DNA of 64,000 bases. Source: Leptobrachium leishanense (lineage: Eukaryota; Chordata; Amphibia; Anura; Megophryidae). The stretch spans positions 1,984,001-2,048,000 of the forward strand of contig CM019066.1 of assembly GCA_009667805.1 (NCBI GenBank), read 5' to 3'. This document shows, piece by piece, positions 33,171 to 46,133 of this stretch. The notes beneath the pieces are model-generated. The model ran no database searches. It was given only the letters and a program-made list of their open reading frames with translations, and was not told where the DNA came from. A program made the translations under genes and the position numbers. Within the stretch, counting starts at the first letter, position 1; each line of letters starts with the position of its first letter.

Positions 33171-33606
33171 GGCTAGGGTCAGAGTGGGGCAGTCGGAACG
33201 CGCGTGCAGGCGCACTAAATCACGGCGGCAGTAGCAGCACATAAGGGCCAATGACGGCCAATATACGCAGTACGTGCGTACGAAAGTGCGCCGACACCAC
33301 GCAACCAGCAAATGAACGCATTTTTATCAGAACGTGAAACCGCTGCTACTGACGTACAAAGTGCGCTGCGGCCGCATAGCAGCGTGTGTGCGTGATTAGG
33401 AGACGTCAGACGCTGCTAGTGTGCGGCCAACATAACGCTCAAACAGCCGGATTTCCCTAGACTTCTTTTTACCCCACCGTCATGAAATACGTCCAGAATT
33501 GCGCATCGTCTGACCACTTAAGCGTATTCCGTGAAAAAATGCGTGCGCACGCATCGACGTACATTTTGACGGTGGCTGCAGAAAATGCGCTCATCTGTCC
33601 CTAGCC
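33171..33606 (-). mobile_element. TTA-target MITE, family A2 (inverted)
   Basis: GGCTAGGGTCAGAG ... CATCTGTCCCTAGCC, 436 bp; TTA precedes and TAA follows. Closely similar to 32112-32547 in reverse orientation. Confidence 0.85.
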
Positions 33607-33635
33607 TAAGATGGGAATGGGCCTGAAGCTGAATA

Positions 33636-35790
33636 TTTTGCAGTGTGTGGATTCATATGCTGCATTAATTATACTGCAGAGAGGCGCTTCCCAGTAGGGA
33701 TGTGCGTTTCGGGTTTCGGAATTTCGGAATTTTCACGAAATTTCCCGATTCGTGTTTTCGGATGTGGCCGAATTTCCGAAAAATTTTAGATCCGAAAAGT
33801 TCAGATCCGAAATGTTTTCCGAGCCGAAACGAAATATTTTCGGATTTTTCGAATGGGCTTGAAATGTGGCAAACGAGGAGAACAGATGTTCCGAAAAACG
33901 AAAATTTTCCAAAAAACGAAAATTTTCCGAAAAACGAAAATTTTGTAAAAACGAACATTTTCTGAAAAACGAAAATTTTTCGAAAAGTCGATACAAAAAA
34001 CGGGCAAAATGACACGAAAAATACGAAAAATGGTCGATATGCCGAAAAATGTGCAATTCCGAAAAACGAAAATTTTCCGAAAAACGAAAATTTTCCGAAA
34101 AACGAAAATTTTGTAAAAACGAAAATTTTCTGAAAAACGAAAATTTTTCGAAAAAACGAAAAGTCGATACAAAAACCGAGCACAGTGACACGAAAATACG
34201 AAAAATGGGCGAAATTCCGAAAAAAAATGTACCCGAAAAACAGGTCGAACCGAATCGAATCGAAACCGAAATCGGTCGAAACGAGCCGAATCGAAAAGTT
34301 TAAAAATCCGAAAAATCGAACCGAATCGAACCGAAAAAAAAATCGGTGCACAAGCCTACTTCCCAGCAGTGTGTGGATTCATATGCTGCATTAATTATAC
34401 CGCAGAGAGGCGCTTCCCAGCAGTGTGTGGATTCATATGCTGCATCAATTATACTGCAGAGAGGCGCTTCCCAGCAGTGTGTGGATTCATATGCTGCATT
34501 AATTATACCGCAGAGAGGTGCTTCCCAGCAGTGTGCGGATTCATATGCTGCATTAATTATACCGCAGAGAGGTGCTTCCCAGCAGTGTGTGGATTCATAT
34601 GCTGCATTAATTATACCGCAGAGAGGTGCTTCCCAGCAGTGTGTGGATTCATATGCTGCATTAATTATACTGCAGAGAGGTGCTTCCCAGCAGTGTGTGG
34701 ATTCATATGCTGCATTAATTATACTGCAGAGAGGTGCTTCACAGCAGTGTGTGGATTCATATGCTGCATTAATTATACTGCAGAGAGGCGCTTCCCAGCA
34801 GTGTGTGCATTCATATGCTGCATTAATTATACTGCAGAGAGGCGCTTCCCAGCAGTGTGTGGATTCATATGCTGCATTAATTATACTGCAGAGAGGTGCT
34901 TCACAGCAGTGTGTGGATTCATATGCTGCATTAATTATACTGCAGAGAGGCGCTTCCCAGCAGTGTGTGCATTCATATGCTGCATTAATTATACTGCAGA
35001 GAGGCGCTTCCCAGCAGTGTGTGGATTCATATGCTGCATTAATTATACTGCAGAGAGGCGCTTCCCAGCAGTGTGCGTATTCATATGCTGCATTAATTAT
35101 ACCGCAGAGAGGTGCTTCCTAGCAGTGTGCGGATTCATATGCTGCATTAATTATACTGCAGAGAGGTGCTTCCCAGCAGTGTGTGGATTCATATGCTGCA
35201 TTAATTATACTGCAGAGAGGTGCTTCCCAGCAGTGTGTGGATTCATATGCTGCATTAATTATACCGCAGAGAGGTGCTTCCCAGCAGTGTGCGGATTCAT
35301 ATGCTGCATTAATTATACTGCAGAGAGGCGCTTCCCAGCAGTGTGCGTATTCATATGCTGCATTAATTATACTGCAGAGAGGTGCTTCCCAGCAGTGTGT
35401 GGATTCATATGCTGCATTAATTATACTGCAGAGAGGCGCTTCCCAGCAGTGTGTGGATTCATATGCTGCATTAATTATACTGCAGAGAGGCGCTTCCCAG
35501 CAGTGTGTGGATTCATATGCTGCATTAATTATACTGCAGAGAGGCGCTTCCCAGCAGTGTGTGGATTCATATGCTGCATTAATTATACTGCAGAGAGGTG
35601 CTTCCCAGCAGTGTGTGGATTCTATGCTGCATTAATTATACTGCAGAGAGGTGCTTCCCAGCAGTGTGTGGATTCATATGCTGCATTAATTATACCGCAG
35701 AGAGGCGCTTCCCAGCAGTGTGTGGATTCATATGCTGCATTAATTATACTGCAGAGAGGTGCTTCCCAGCAGTGTGTGGATTCATATGCT
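33636..35790 (+). repeat. 54-bp satellite, about 27-28 units, split by a hAT element
   Basis: The unit includes CAGCAGTGTGTGGATTCATA and TGCTGCATTAATTATACTGC with GAGAGG. One unit lies left of the hAT at 33695-34358; the rest follow it. Units differ at a few fixed positions (GCGCTT/GTGCTT, TACTGC/TACCGC, CTTCCC/CTTCAC), and a three-unit block is duplicated with 162-bp spacing around 34737-35060. Because 54 is a multiple of three, all three frames stay open (up to 480 codons) until a 1-bp deletion near 35625. I see no evidence of a protein. Confidence 0.93.
33695..34358. mobile_element. hAT-type MITE inserted in the 54-bp satellite
   Basis: TAGGGATGTGCGTTTCGGG ... GGTGCACAAGCCTA with CTTCCCAG duplicated at 33687-33694 and 34359-34366. 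Very close to the copy at 27035-27708, so both moved recently. Confidence 0.93.
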
Positions 35791-35799
35791 GCATTGAAA

Positions 35800-36298
35800 C
35801 CTATGGGTTAAAAAGCCTTGTTTCTTTAAAAAAAAGTTAGGAAACCTAAAATTTCACCCAAACAATATCTAAAAAATCCTAAAAGAATAAATAAGTAAAG
35901 AAACTTTCATTCTAAAATAAAACCTCCTGGAGCCCAAATACAAACAAAATTTGCAATGATACACCATAGCTCAACATTGTGTTAATATGATCTTGGTCTG
36001 CTGTGTCTGCTGCTGCTGATCGTGTATACAAGATCATGGAGCAAAGGGATTCAAGGCACACATAATGCTTTCACTGGCAAAAATGCGTAACTTTCATTTT
36101 TCAATGTAATAAATTGAAAAGCAATACTTTGGTCCCTGGCTCGGTTTTGACTTTGACTATATACCTGCTACTAGCTCCTGACTTGGGGTGTACAGGGTAC
36201 AATGGTTTCACCCTTTGGCTTTCATGGAAAGTGTGGGCCACCTGAAAAAAAGCCGCTAGAGCAGACCATTTAAATGGGAATAAGACCATAGTTATTTT
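35800..36298. other. No feature seen
   Basis: AT-rich sequence after the satellite. No coding domain or bounded repeat supported. Confidence 0.3.
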
Positions 36299-36339
36299 AT
36301 CCCAGATGAAGTTGGAAGAACCAGCGAAACGCGTTGGAT
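36299..36339 (+). ncRNA. Hammerhead-like motif with one core change
   Basis: ATCC, CAGATGA (consensus CTGANGA), stem II GTTGG-AAGA-ACCAGC, GAAA, CGCG, TT, GGAT. Stem I (ATCC/GGAT) and stem II pair. Only one core base departs from consensus, making this the second-best hammerhead in the window. Probably a retroposed Penelope tail. Confidence 0.55.
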
Positions 36340-36758
36340 TTAGTTTTACGTGTTTTTTCTTGTTATGCTTTATACAAGAACTGGGTTGTTACTCATGATT
36401 GGTGCAGCCGCCCTGGTGGCTTTTTCTGTAAGTATCACACCCAGCCTGCTGTGCTTTCTTCCTCTGCTGGAGTCATTTATGGATAGAGAAACGATAATAA
36501 ACTTGTGAACAGGTAAAGTAGTAGTGATGATTTATGATGCATAATAAATCACAGGGTCAAAGTTCTAAAACAAGGCGCTAGCTGCCAACGTGGGAGACAG
36601 CAGAACTCTAATTATGATTAAATTCATTTTCTGATATCAAATATTTGCTGAATGAATTCAATTAGAGAGGTGAGCGGGGTTCTAGCACTAGTAATGTGTA
36701 CATAGTCCCGGTTCCTAATCACTTATTTTACCTGGCTGGATTTACCTGGATTTATTAA
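36340..36758. other. No feature seen
   Basis: No supported gene or repeat before the TTAA-flanked MITE. Confidence 0.3.
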
Positions 36759-37217
36759 CCCCCTCACTACCGAAATCGAGATATCTTGGGCTTCAAAGGC
36801 ACCATCCAGTGCCCGATATCAGGACATCTCGATCTGCTGATCTGCAGCCCAAAAGTAAATTAAATTAGTTTGTTGCAAACAAACTTAATTTGCTTTTGGG
36901 CTGCAGAAGGTGCTCCTAAAGTTTTAGCCCTGTGGGTATAATGCCCAGAGAGCCAAAACTGTGTAAAATCAGCTAACTGAATGTCATGACATCAGACATT
37001 CAGCAGCCGATACAGTTGCAGTTTGTGTTCCCTGTAATGGCTGTAACTAAATTTGGCAGTAGATGACACCATCAACTGGCCAAATGTGTTATTACAGTAA
37101 GGAATACACTGGGAATATGCCAAAACAGTTCTTACTGTATAATTAATTAAAAATGTTTTTTGAAAAACCACTGGTTCCTGACAATGTTTTTTGGAAAATC
37201 CCTTGGTAGTGAAGGGG
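36759..37217. mobile_element. piggyBac-like MITE (TTAA target)
   Basis: CCCCCTCACTACC at the left and GGTAGTGAAGGGG at the right are inverted repeats, and TTAA lies outside both (36755-36758, 37218-37221). The interior contains a palindrome at about 36840-36907 centred on TTGCAAACAA. Non-coding. Confidence 0.8.
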
Positions 37218-38205
37218 TTAAGGTCTCCATTAAATAATTAAAACAAAAAACGTGACGTCTATGTAAATTATTTATCAAAATCAGCGTACTCATTGGAAAA
37301 ATTCCAAATAGTCAAGAAATAATTCACACAAAGCCGCATTATATTTTAACTTCTTTCTTCTTTGGTTCCTTTAAAGCAGTGTTTCCCAAACCTGTCCTCA
37401 GGACCCGCTGACAGGCCAGGTTTGCAGTAGGGAAGTGTGTTTCGGGTTTTCGGGTTTTTCACGAATCGTCCCGATTTGTGGCTTCGGATTCGGGCGATTT
37501 TTCCGAATCGGATCGGATCTGAAAACGGCAGATCCGAAAAGATTTCCGAGCCGAAACTAAAAGTTTTTGTAATTTTCGTATGGACTTCAAATGTGTAAAA
37601 TTGCAATTCATTTTCGGTTCCATTACGGTAATTTCGGACATCGTATCTTTCGATTATATCGCTGATTCTGTAATTTTGTATCATTTCCAATGATCTGATA
37701 ATTCTGCCGATTCCATCGTTTTTTATTAAATAAAGATCCTTTTTTTCTTATGAATTTGCATTGCACAACTTTAAATCATATTAAAATGGTATGAAAGCAA
37801 CAAAAATTAACAAAACGATTTAAAAAATGCAAAACTGACCCAAATGGTCTAACTTTAAAAATAAAAACCAGAACAAAAGGTTTTAAAACGGAAAAAAAGT
37901 TGATCAAAATTATCTGAAACGGAAAAAAAAAAACCCCAGAACAAATAAAATGATTTAAAAAGAAAAAAAAAAAAATTAACCCTTTCGCTGCAGAGGCATT
38001 TCACGCCTGTGTGCTAAGCTCATTTTTACCGGTTTTGCTCATCATGTTTAAACGAGTTTTGAAGCCTTATTCCATGTTATATATCGTTCTTTCCGGCAGA
38101 CTCGGCAGATTCATAATATATCAGGTATTGAACTAATTATATACATATACAGTTGTGTTCAAAATTATTCAACCCCCAATGCTGTAAAGGGTTTTAGGGA
38201 ATTTA

Positions 38206-39063
38206 CAGGGTTATCCAAAGAGATTCGAATTGCTTGAGAAAGGTAACCGAACGCTGAAAATCAGCGTTCGGTTACCTTTCCTGGCCATTCGGCTATCCAG
38301 AGAGCAGGCAATTCTCCAAATCCTGGCGAATTGCCTGCACATACGGTGCCTGTTCGGTCCCTGTTCGAGGGCAGTGAAATCCCCATCAAAAAGCACTGCT
38401 TCGTCTATTCAGAGAACACAAACCAGCAGTGAAAGGTTCCCCTAATGCCCTGCCATTCGGTGGTTTAATTCGGCAAATTTATTCAGGAGAATCCCATAGG
38501 CTTCAATGTTAAAAATATTCCCGTTTTAATTCAATATCTAATAAACCGTTCATTATAAAATTCTGCAGCAAAAAGTCTCTTTAAGCATTTTTCTGAATTT
38601 TTTAAAAAAAAATTAAAAGTCCGATTTTTTTTTTTCAGTTTGCTTATTTTTTTTGTAACAGCCCTCTTTATTATCATTCCCTGGACCTCCTGTGAAAATT
38701 TCAGACATTTTCGCTCAGTAGTTTCTTTGCAAACAGCGTTTCATTTTCCCAGATTCATACAAATGGTTTTTCTAATTTATTCACTGCCTCCTCTACGTCA
38801 CAGCTGCTTCGGCTCTGTGTGATTCGGCTCCTGTTCGGCTCCTCTTCGAAGGTTAATCCAGATGTTTTTGCTTGTTTTCAGCGTGCATTCGGTTAGTTTT
38901 CGGTGAGTTTACGGCAGCTTTTCCCTGCAATTTGGGGACCCTGTGGTGTTTGCTGAATACACCGCAGGTTCACCGAAATGCAATCGGCAAAAGGAACCGA
39001 ATTGAAGAGAACGAAAAGTCACCGAACGTGCGGTGACTTTTCGAATCTCTTTGGATAACCCTG
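38206..39063. mobile_element. CAGGGTTATCC element with TTA duplication, inside Tc1
   Basis: CAGGGTTATCCAAAGAGATT ... AATCTCTTTGGATAACCCTG, with TTA at 38203-38205 and 39064-39066. Removing it restores GGGAATTTAGTGTACA of the Tc1. A strong hairpin (GGTAACCGAACGCTG/CAGCGTTCGGTTACC) lies near 38240-38278. A second copy, inverted, is at 43759-44670. No transposase; superfamily open (Harbinger-like by target). Confidence 0.9.
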
Positions 39064-39362
39064 TTAGTGTACATTTGTAATTGTATTCAGAATGAAATCC
39101 TACAAGAACTTTTTAAAGAACCATATGCAACTAAAATGACATCAATTGGTTTTGTAATACAGTAGTAAATGTTTCTTTTGTGAATTCTTCATTGACACAA
39201 TTATTCAACCCCTTAAAGACCAGCACTCTGAAGAACAGAGGTTCATTCAAGTGTTTTCAATCAGGTATTGAAAACACCTGTGGATGTCACGGAGCAGCAA
39301 TAAAGCATAATAAGCACCAATTAGGCAGCTTTAAAATGACTGTGATACTCAGCTCCTTCTAG

Positions 39363-40426
<1,064 letters not shown>

Positions 40427-40616
40427 AACTGATAATGATGTGAGCACAGAAAAGACATTTGTGGTTATTTCATTATAAATGTTATGTTATATTTGTCTGA
40501 CCTACACGTGCCTCTTTGATTTAATTGTAAGCAAGATGACTGAATGATCAAAATCAATGTCAAACTGGCCAAAACACTCAATTTCAGTGGGGGTTGAATA
40601 ATTTTGAACACAACTG

Positions 40617-41070
40617 TATATATATATAATGAGGTATTGAACGCGAATCTGTTTGGATGCACTTTCAGAAGAACTACATGTCCCATCCTACCACTTAGCA
40701 GAGACGCAGAGATTTTTGTTGATGCGCAGGTGGGAGCCAATATTGGGCAAGCTGCGGGTCATCTCGTATGCATCACTCAGTCACAACAACCTCCCCCCCC
40801 AACACACTACAGTACACACAGTGCCAAAAGAAATCCAGCATTGTAACTTCATCTACATACATCAAATATCAAAATTTTCACGAATACGTAAAATCACAAA
40901 AAAGAAGAGCTATGGCAAAAATGCATGTAGGAGTCCTGAAAACGCAAAGCTATACACAATCACATTGCATGAAAAAAGGACTAGATCAATCAACGTATTT
41001 CTGTGCACATTAGCACATGCAAATACATTTTTATTATTATACAGGATTTATGTAGCGCCAACAGTTTGCT
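40617..41070. other. hAT interior after the Tc1, with L2-like tail near 41033
   Basis: Mostly unrecognised. TTATTATTATACAGGATTTA then TGTAGCGCCAACAG near 41033-41065 is an L2 3' end in reverse orientation. Confidence 0.4.
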
Positions 41071-41415
41071 TTACCATTTAACATGACACTTACGTTTGGC
41101 TATGACACGCCGGATGTGCCTCAATTGCTCCTCCTTGTGCGTCTTAAGGGCGGACCAGCGCCTCCGCAGCTGGTTGTTCCTTCGGTCCGTACCGAATATT
41201 TCCTGAAGGGTGGTATGGACCTTTGCAAGGATATGGTCCTTGCGGACATTGTTCTTCCTGCCGTAAGGGCCCTTACGGCAGTCATAATCACGTTTCTCGA
41301 AGATGCGGACCAGCTCCACCATCTCCTCAAATGCCATGTTGCTGGCCCGCTTCTTCCTGGGTGTCTCTGGGGTGGAAGGGGATGAGGTGTCCGAATGGGA
41401 CTCTCTTTCAACCAT
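41071..41415 (-). CDS. SANT/Myb-like DNA-binding protein fragment (transposon-associated)
   Basis: From the ATG at 41413-41415 the frame encodes MVERESHSDTSSPSTPETPR, a basic RKKR stretch, then a predicted helical region FEEMVELVRIFEKRDYD, a basic loop (KGPYGRKNNVRKDH) and LRRRWSALKTHKEEQL. The spacing of aromatic and charged residues resembles the SANT/Myb-like proteins encoded by Harbinger transposons, which help target the transposase. Near the end, AAACGTAAGTGT (donor GTAAGT at 41088-41093) could be a splice site, so the last codons before the stop may be intron. The frame continues open upstream of this ATG. It lies inside the hAT at 37428, which has no other gene. Family assignment is tentative. 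Confidence 0.45.
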   Translation of the reverse strand: MVERESHSDTSSPSTPETPRKKRASNMAFEEMVELVRIFEKRDYDCRKGPYGRKNNVRKDHILAKVHTTLQEIFGTDRRNNQLRRRWSALKTHKEEQLRHIRRVIAKRKCHVKW

Positions 41416-42327
41416 GATGACAATATAATTTTTTTTTGGACTGTCCAAAAAATTGTCAAACTCTACAATTGCTCCGTAAAGTTTACGACAGGCCATAATG
41501 GAGACAGACATCCGCGCGCATGCGTGACCCGCGGACGAATCGGATCCGACTACGACCCAAACCAAAGGTAAATTTCAAAAATAACATTTAATCGTGAAGT
41601 TTATATGTTACTTATCAATCACTAAAAGTGTCCATACTTCTGTTTTTCAAAGTAAGCTAATTTGTGTGGAGTAGTCCAAAATGGAGCCGTTTTAGATAGA
41701 GTTTCCGTACGATCTACATACGAACCGCGGTTGAATCCGAAACGGACCATTTGGGTCAGTTTTGCCTTTTTTTTTTAATCGTTTTGTTCATTTTTGTTCC
41801 TTTCATATTCATATCATTTTAATATGATTAAATAAAGTTGTGCAATGCAAAATCATAAGAAAAAAAAGATCTTTATTTAATTAAAAAAAACGATAGAATC
41901 GGCAGAATTACCGTATCGACAGAAATATCGGATCCGAAAAACCATTAATAACTTTCACTCAAAAGGAATAGACACTTTGAAACGATGAGAACAGACGTTC
42001 CGAAAAACACTAAAATTTCCAATATCACGAAAAAAAAAGTCGATACGAAAAACGAGCCGAAATGAAACGAGCCGAACAGAAAATCGTCCGAAATGAGTTG
42101 AAATGAAAATTTTAAAAATCCAAACGACCTGAACTGAAAAAAATAAATAAATAATAATAAAAAAAAATTGGTGAACATCCCTAGTTTGCAGATATGTGAA
42201 GCACAGCACAGGTGATATGATTTGCTGCTCGGTGATTGCAGGATTCAGTCTGTATTTACCCAAGGTGATCTGTAAAATCTGGCCTGGTTGAGGGTCCCGA
42301 GGACAGGTTTGCGAAACACTGACTTAA

Positions 42328-42856
42328 AAGGGACACTCCACTCATCCTGACCACTTTATAGTTTTAAAGTGGTCAGGAAGGATGTGAGGAATGCCCCCCC
42401 TCAACTCCCTCAATCTAGTTTAAACACTGGGTGAAGTGGAGGGGTTTCCTCTACCCCACCCAGAGTCACCAGAAGCCGGGATTTAAAATTTCCTTCCTGC
42501 CAGACACATGATCGGTCACCAGTGACATCAACTTGCAGAGTGTGCCGTTGTCCTGTTGTTCACGGGAAGGAAGCGATCGAATCTGCGCACGCAGCTCTCA
42601 TCCATCGATCTGCGCAGGCACTATGGAACATGCATGCGCAAAGTGTGCAAGTCCATACTGCTGTGCAATTTGCGGTTCCTGCGCTGCTCGAGTTGTGTAG
42701 GAGCAGAAATTGCGCAGAAAATCTTCAGGGACTTCCAGGTTCAGGAGTCCCTGAGCTGGAGAGAAGGAGCTGCGCGCGATGAGACAAAAGGTGAGTAAAA
42801 TCACATAAAGAAAAAAAAAAAAATGGGAACTTTATTTTTAACAGCGCATCATCCTT
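42328..42856. mobile_element. Probable TTAA-flanked MITE with splice-donor-like right part
   Basis: TTAA lies at 42324-42327 and 42857-42860, with AAGG-type short inverted ends. It contains the hairpin TGACCACTTTATAGTTTTAAAGTGGTCA near 42348 (arms TGACCACTTTA) and AAAAGGTGAGTAAAATC near 42786. Non-coding. Termini are short, so moderately uncertain. Confidence 0.5.
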
Positions 42857-42860
42857 TTAA

Positions 42861-43400
42861 TGACAATTATATTCTGTCTGTAAATAACTATTCTCTTTCT
42901 TACCAGCCTACATTCTTCTGACACGTCTTTCTGACCTTTTACTTATTTATTTTTTATTTATTTGCAGTGTCATCTTTGCTCTTCCTCGTGTCTATCTCTT
43001 TGTACTTAAGAATACATTTCCTCTGTCTTTGGTCTCTGCGCTATTTCTGTCTCCCGGGTTCCGTATTTCGTGCCTTTCTCCCTATGTGTCCGTCTTCATC
43101 CTTTCCTGCGCTGTGATGTTTTCAGGCCACAGTGTATATGTATTTCCTTTTGAACTTTTGCTGCGAGACAGATCCTTTCAGCTCCCTGGGATTTCAAGGA
43201 ATATTTCAAAATATTGAATTCAGACAGAATATGTGCTAATTTCTCTTTATCTTTTTTGCTCAAAATTACAGTTAAATATAATAAAATACTGTATGTAGCA
43301 GCTGCAGGGGGGGGGGTGATCTGTGCGATTAATGGTACCCAATTCTGTGTGGGATCCATTGTCACAATAAGTAAAAACTGGTTCTGCACTGTGCCCAAGT
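42861..43400. other. No feature seen
   Basis: AT-rich sequence with a run of G near 43308. No supported gene. Confidence 0.3.
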
Positions 43401-43402
43401 AA

Positions 43403-44768
43403 GGCTAATGTCAGACGAACGCATTCTGAACGCACTGTGCGTCCGTGCACAACTGACGTACTTTCTGACTGATGATACTGTAGACACCACACGGTCCATT
43501 TTTTTTGACTGATGTAGAAGGGAAATAAAATTAATATGTAAAATGAAAAAAATTGATCCATGATCTGAAAAAATATTTTGTCCATCAGAAATGCTGGACG
43601 TCAAAAATGCAGTCCGTCTGACTACGTTCCATCACTCACACACAAAGCTACGCAGACGTGGCACACTCTGTGCGTCCGTCTAGCGTTTGATGTTCTTGCC
43701 TAAATTGCGTCCGGTGCCACGTGCGTTGTGCGTCGTCACTTTTGTGCGCACGTACTTACAGGGTTATCCAAAGAGATTCGAAAAGTCACCGCACGTTCGG
43801 TGACTTTTCGTTCTCTTCAATTCGGTTCCTTTTGCCGATCCCATTTCGGTGACCCTGCGGTGTATTCAGCAAACAGCACAGGGTCCCCGAATTGCAGGGA
43901 AAAGCTGCCGCAAACCCGACGAAAAGTAACCGAATGCACGCTGAAAACAAGCAAAAACATCTGGATTAACCTTTGAAGAAGCCGAACAGGAGCCAGACAG
44001 GAGCCGAAAAGGAGCCGAATCACACAGAGCCGAAGCAGCTGTGACGTAGAGGAGGCAGTGAATAAATTAGCAAAACCATTTGTATGAATCTGGGAAAAAG
44101 AAACGCTGTTTGCAAAGAAACTACTGAGCGAAAATGTCTGAAATTTTCACAGGAGGTCCAGGGAATGATAATAAAGAGGGCTGTTACAAAAAAAATAAGT
44201 AAACTGAAAAAAAAAAATAAAAAAAAAATCGGACTTTTAAAAAAAAAAAAAAAATCAGAAAAATGCTTAAAGTATCCTAAAAAATCTATAAATAAAGAGA
44301 CTTTTTGCTGCAGAATTTTATAATGAACGGTTTATTAGATATTGAATTAAAACGGGAATATTTTTAACATTGAAGCCTATGGGATTCTCCTGAATAAATT
44401 TGCCGAATTAAACCACCGAATGGCAGGGCATTAGGGGAACCTTTCACTGCTGGTTTGTGTTCTCTGAATAGCCGAAGCAGTGCTTTTTCATGGGGATTTC
44501 ACTGCCCGCGAACAGGCACCAAACAGGCACCGTATGTTCAGGCAATTCGCCAGGATTTGGCGAATTGCCTGCTCTCTGGATAGCCGAATGGCCAGGAAGG
44601 GTAACCGAACGCTGATTTTCAGCGTTCGGTTACCTTTCTCAAGCAATTCGGATCTCTTTGGATAACCCTGATAGTGTGTGGGTCTCTATTGATCATAATT
44701 TTATGCTACGACGGACATTAAAATGTGCGGCAACACGACGTGATCATTGCGTTCGTCTGACACGGGCC
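43403..44768. mobile_element. Family B MITE (GGCTAATGTCAGACGAACGC) split by a CAGGGTTATCC element
   Basis: It starts GGCTAATGTCAGACGAACG after TAA and ends GTCTGACACGGGCC before TTA. A complete copy without insertion, in reverse orientation, is at 47118-47583. Comparison places the insertion in TACTTAGTG. Related to family A in its end sequence. Confidence 0.8.
43759..44670. mobile_element. CAGGGTTATCC element (inverted copy)
   Basis: CAGGGTTATCCAAAGAGATT ... ATCTCTTTGGATAACCCTG, 912 bp, TTA at the left and ATA at the right (one-base decay of the duplication, as the uninterrupted relative shows TTA). Interior contains long A runs near 44205-44255. Homologous throughout to 38206-39063. Confidence 0.88.
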
Positions 44769-44879
44769 TTACAGTGTCGGGGTAGGGGGTAAACATTGCT
44801 ATAATGCTGGCACTCAGAGAATGGTCCCTGCCGTGGCACTCATCTGGCAGAACACAGGGTCATGCTCTGGAAGGTTAAA

Positions 44880-45290
44880 AGAGGTCCTCGGACAAGGTGA
44901 TCAGGGAGGAATGGTGTCTGATATTGAGTTAAAACAGGATTATTTTTAACAATGAAGCCTATGGGATAAAATATTTTTAAAAAAAATAAACAGGTTTTTT
45001 GTTTTGTTTTTTTAATGTAGCAATATTGTTGCCATTTCAATTATAATGTGAACAATGATGCTGTACTAAGGATTTTTGTATGGGGTGCGTTTGTTAAAAA
45101 TAGTGCAGTTTTCGCCCAAAAAAATTTAACGAGTCCCCCATTTTTCATTTCTTTAACAAGCGCAACTCATATAAAATATAACCGCAAATGCTTGCATGTT
45201 AAAATGTGAAAAAAAAACACTTTACACCTTGTAAATTATTGAAAATTCAAATTTTATTGCATTTTTTGTTATAATATACAGACAGGACAT
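44880..45290. repeat. Fragments of the CAGGGTTATCC family and family R
   Basis: GATATTGAGTTAAAACAGGA near 44920 repeats the interior of the 43759 element. ATTATAATGTGAACAATGAT near 45041 matches the family-R text at 30640. Confidence 0.45.
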
Positions 45291-46014
45291 GATGTATACA
45301 TATAATAATGATATATTATGGATCTGCCGAGTCTGCCGGAAAGAACGATATATAACATGTATGGGTCATATAATAAAATAAGGCTTCACAACGCGTTTAA
45401 ACAGGATGAGCGAAACTGGTAAAAATTAGCTCAGCAGCACAGCACACAGGCGTGAAATGCCTCATCAGCGAAAGGGTTTTTTGTTTGTTTTAAATCGTTT
45501 TATTTGTTCTGGTTTTTTTTCGTTTCAGATAATTTTGATCAACTTTTCTTCCATTTTAAAACCTTTTGTTCTGGTTTTTATTTTTAAAGTCAGACCATTT
45601 GGGTTGTGTCAGTTTTGCGTTTTTTAAATCGTTTTGTTCATTTTTTTTGTTCCTTTCATACCATTTTAATATGATTAAATAAAGTTGTGCAATGCATATT
45701 CATAAGAAAAAAAGGATCTTTATTTAATTTTAAAAAAAACGACAGAAATCGGCAGAATTATCGTAGCGACAGAAAATATCGGATCCGAAAAACAAACCAA
45801 TAAACCATTAGTTTACGTCAAAACGAATAGACACTTTGAAACGAGAACAGACGTTCCGAAAACATGAAAATTTCCGAAATCACTAAAAAATAGTCAATAC
45901 AAAAAACGAGCAGACCCGAAAACACGAAAATGGCCAATATTCCTAAAAAAGTCGATACGAAAAACGAGCCGAAACGAGCATTGTCCGAAACAAGTAAAAA
46001 TCGGTGCACAAGTC
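45290..46014. mobile_element. Right part of a hAT element related to 37428-42183
   Basis: Inverse copies of 37690-38149 followed by GAAAA/CGAAAC-rich subterminal sequence and the end GGTGCACAAGTCTA at about 46014. The left end is not identified. Confidence 0.6.
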
Positions 46015-46019
46015 TAGTT

Positions 46020-46133
46020 TAATTGATGATCCGTACAAAATCACGGACGAAAATTCGCATAATATGACCGCTATCGCGTATTCCGTGAAAAAATACATCC
46101 ATTTGTGAAAAATGCATTCGTCTGACCCTAGCC
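46020..46133 (-). mobile_element. Family A1 MITE fragment
   Basis: GATGATCCGTACAAAATCAC through TCTGACCCTAGCC: only one end and about 115 bp remain. Confidence 0.65.

Noticed and set aside
34346..35811. 258- and 480-codon frames in the 54-bp satellite
   Set aside because: 54 is a multiple of three and units lack stops in every phase; no start context, domain or exon structure.
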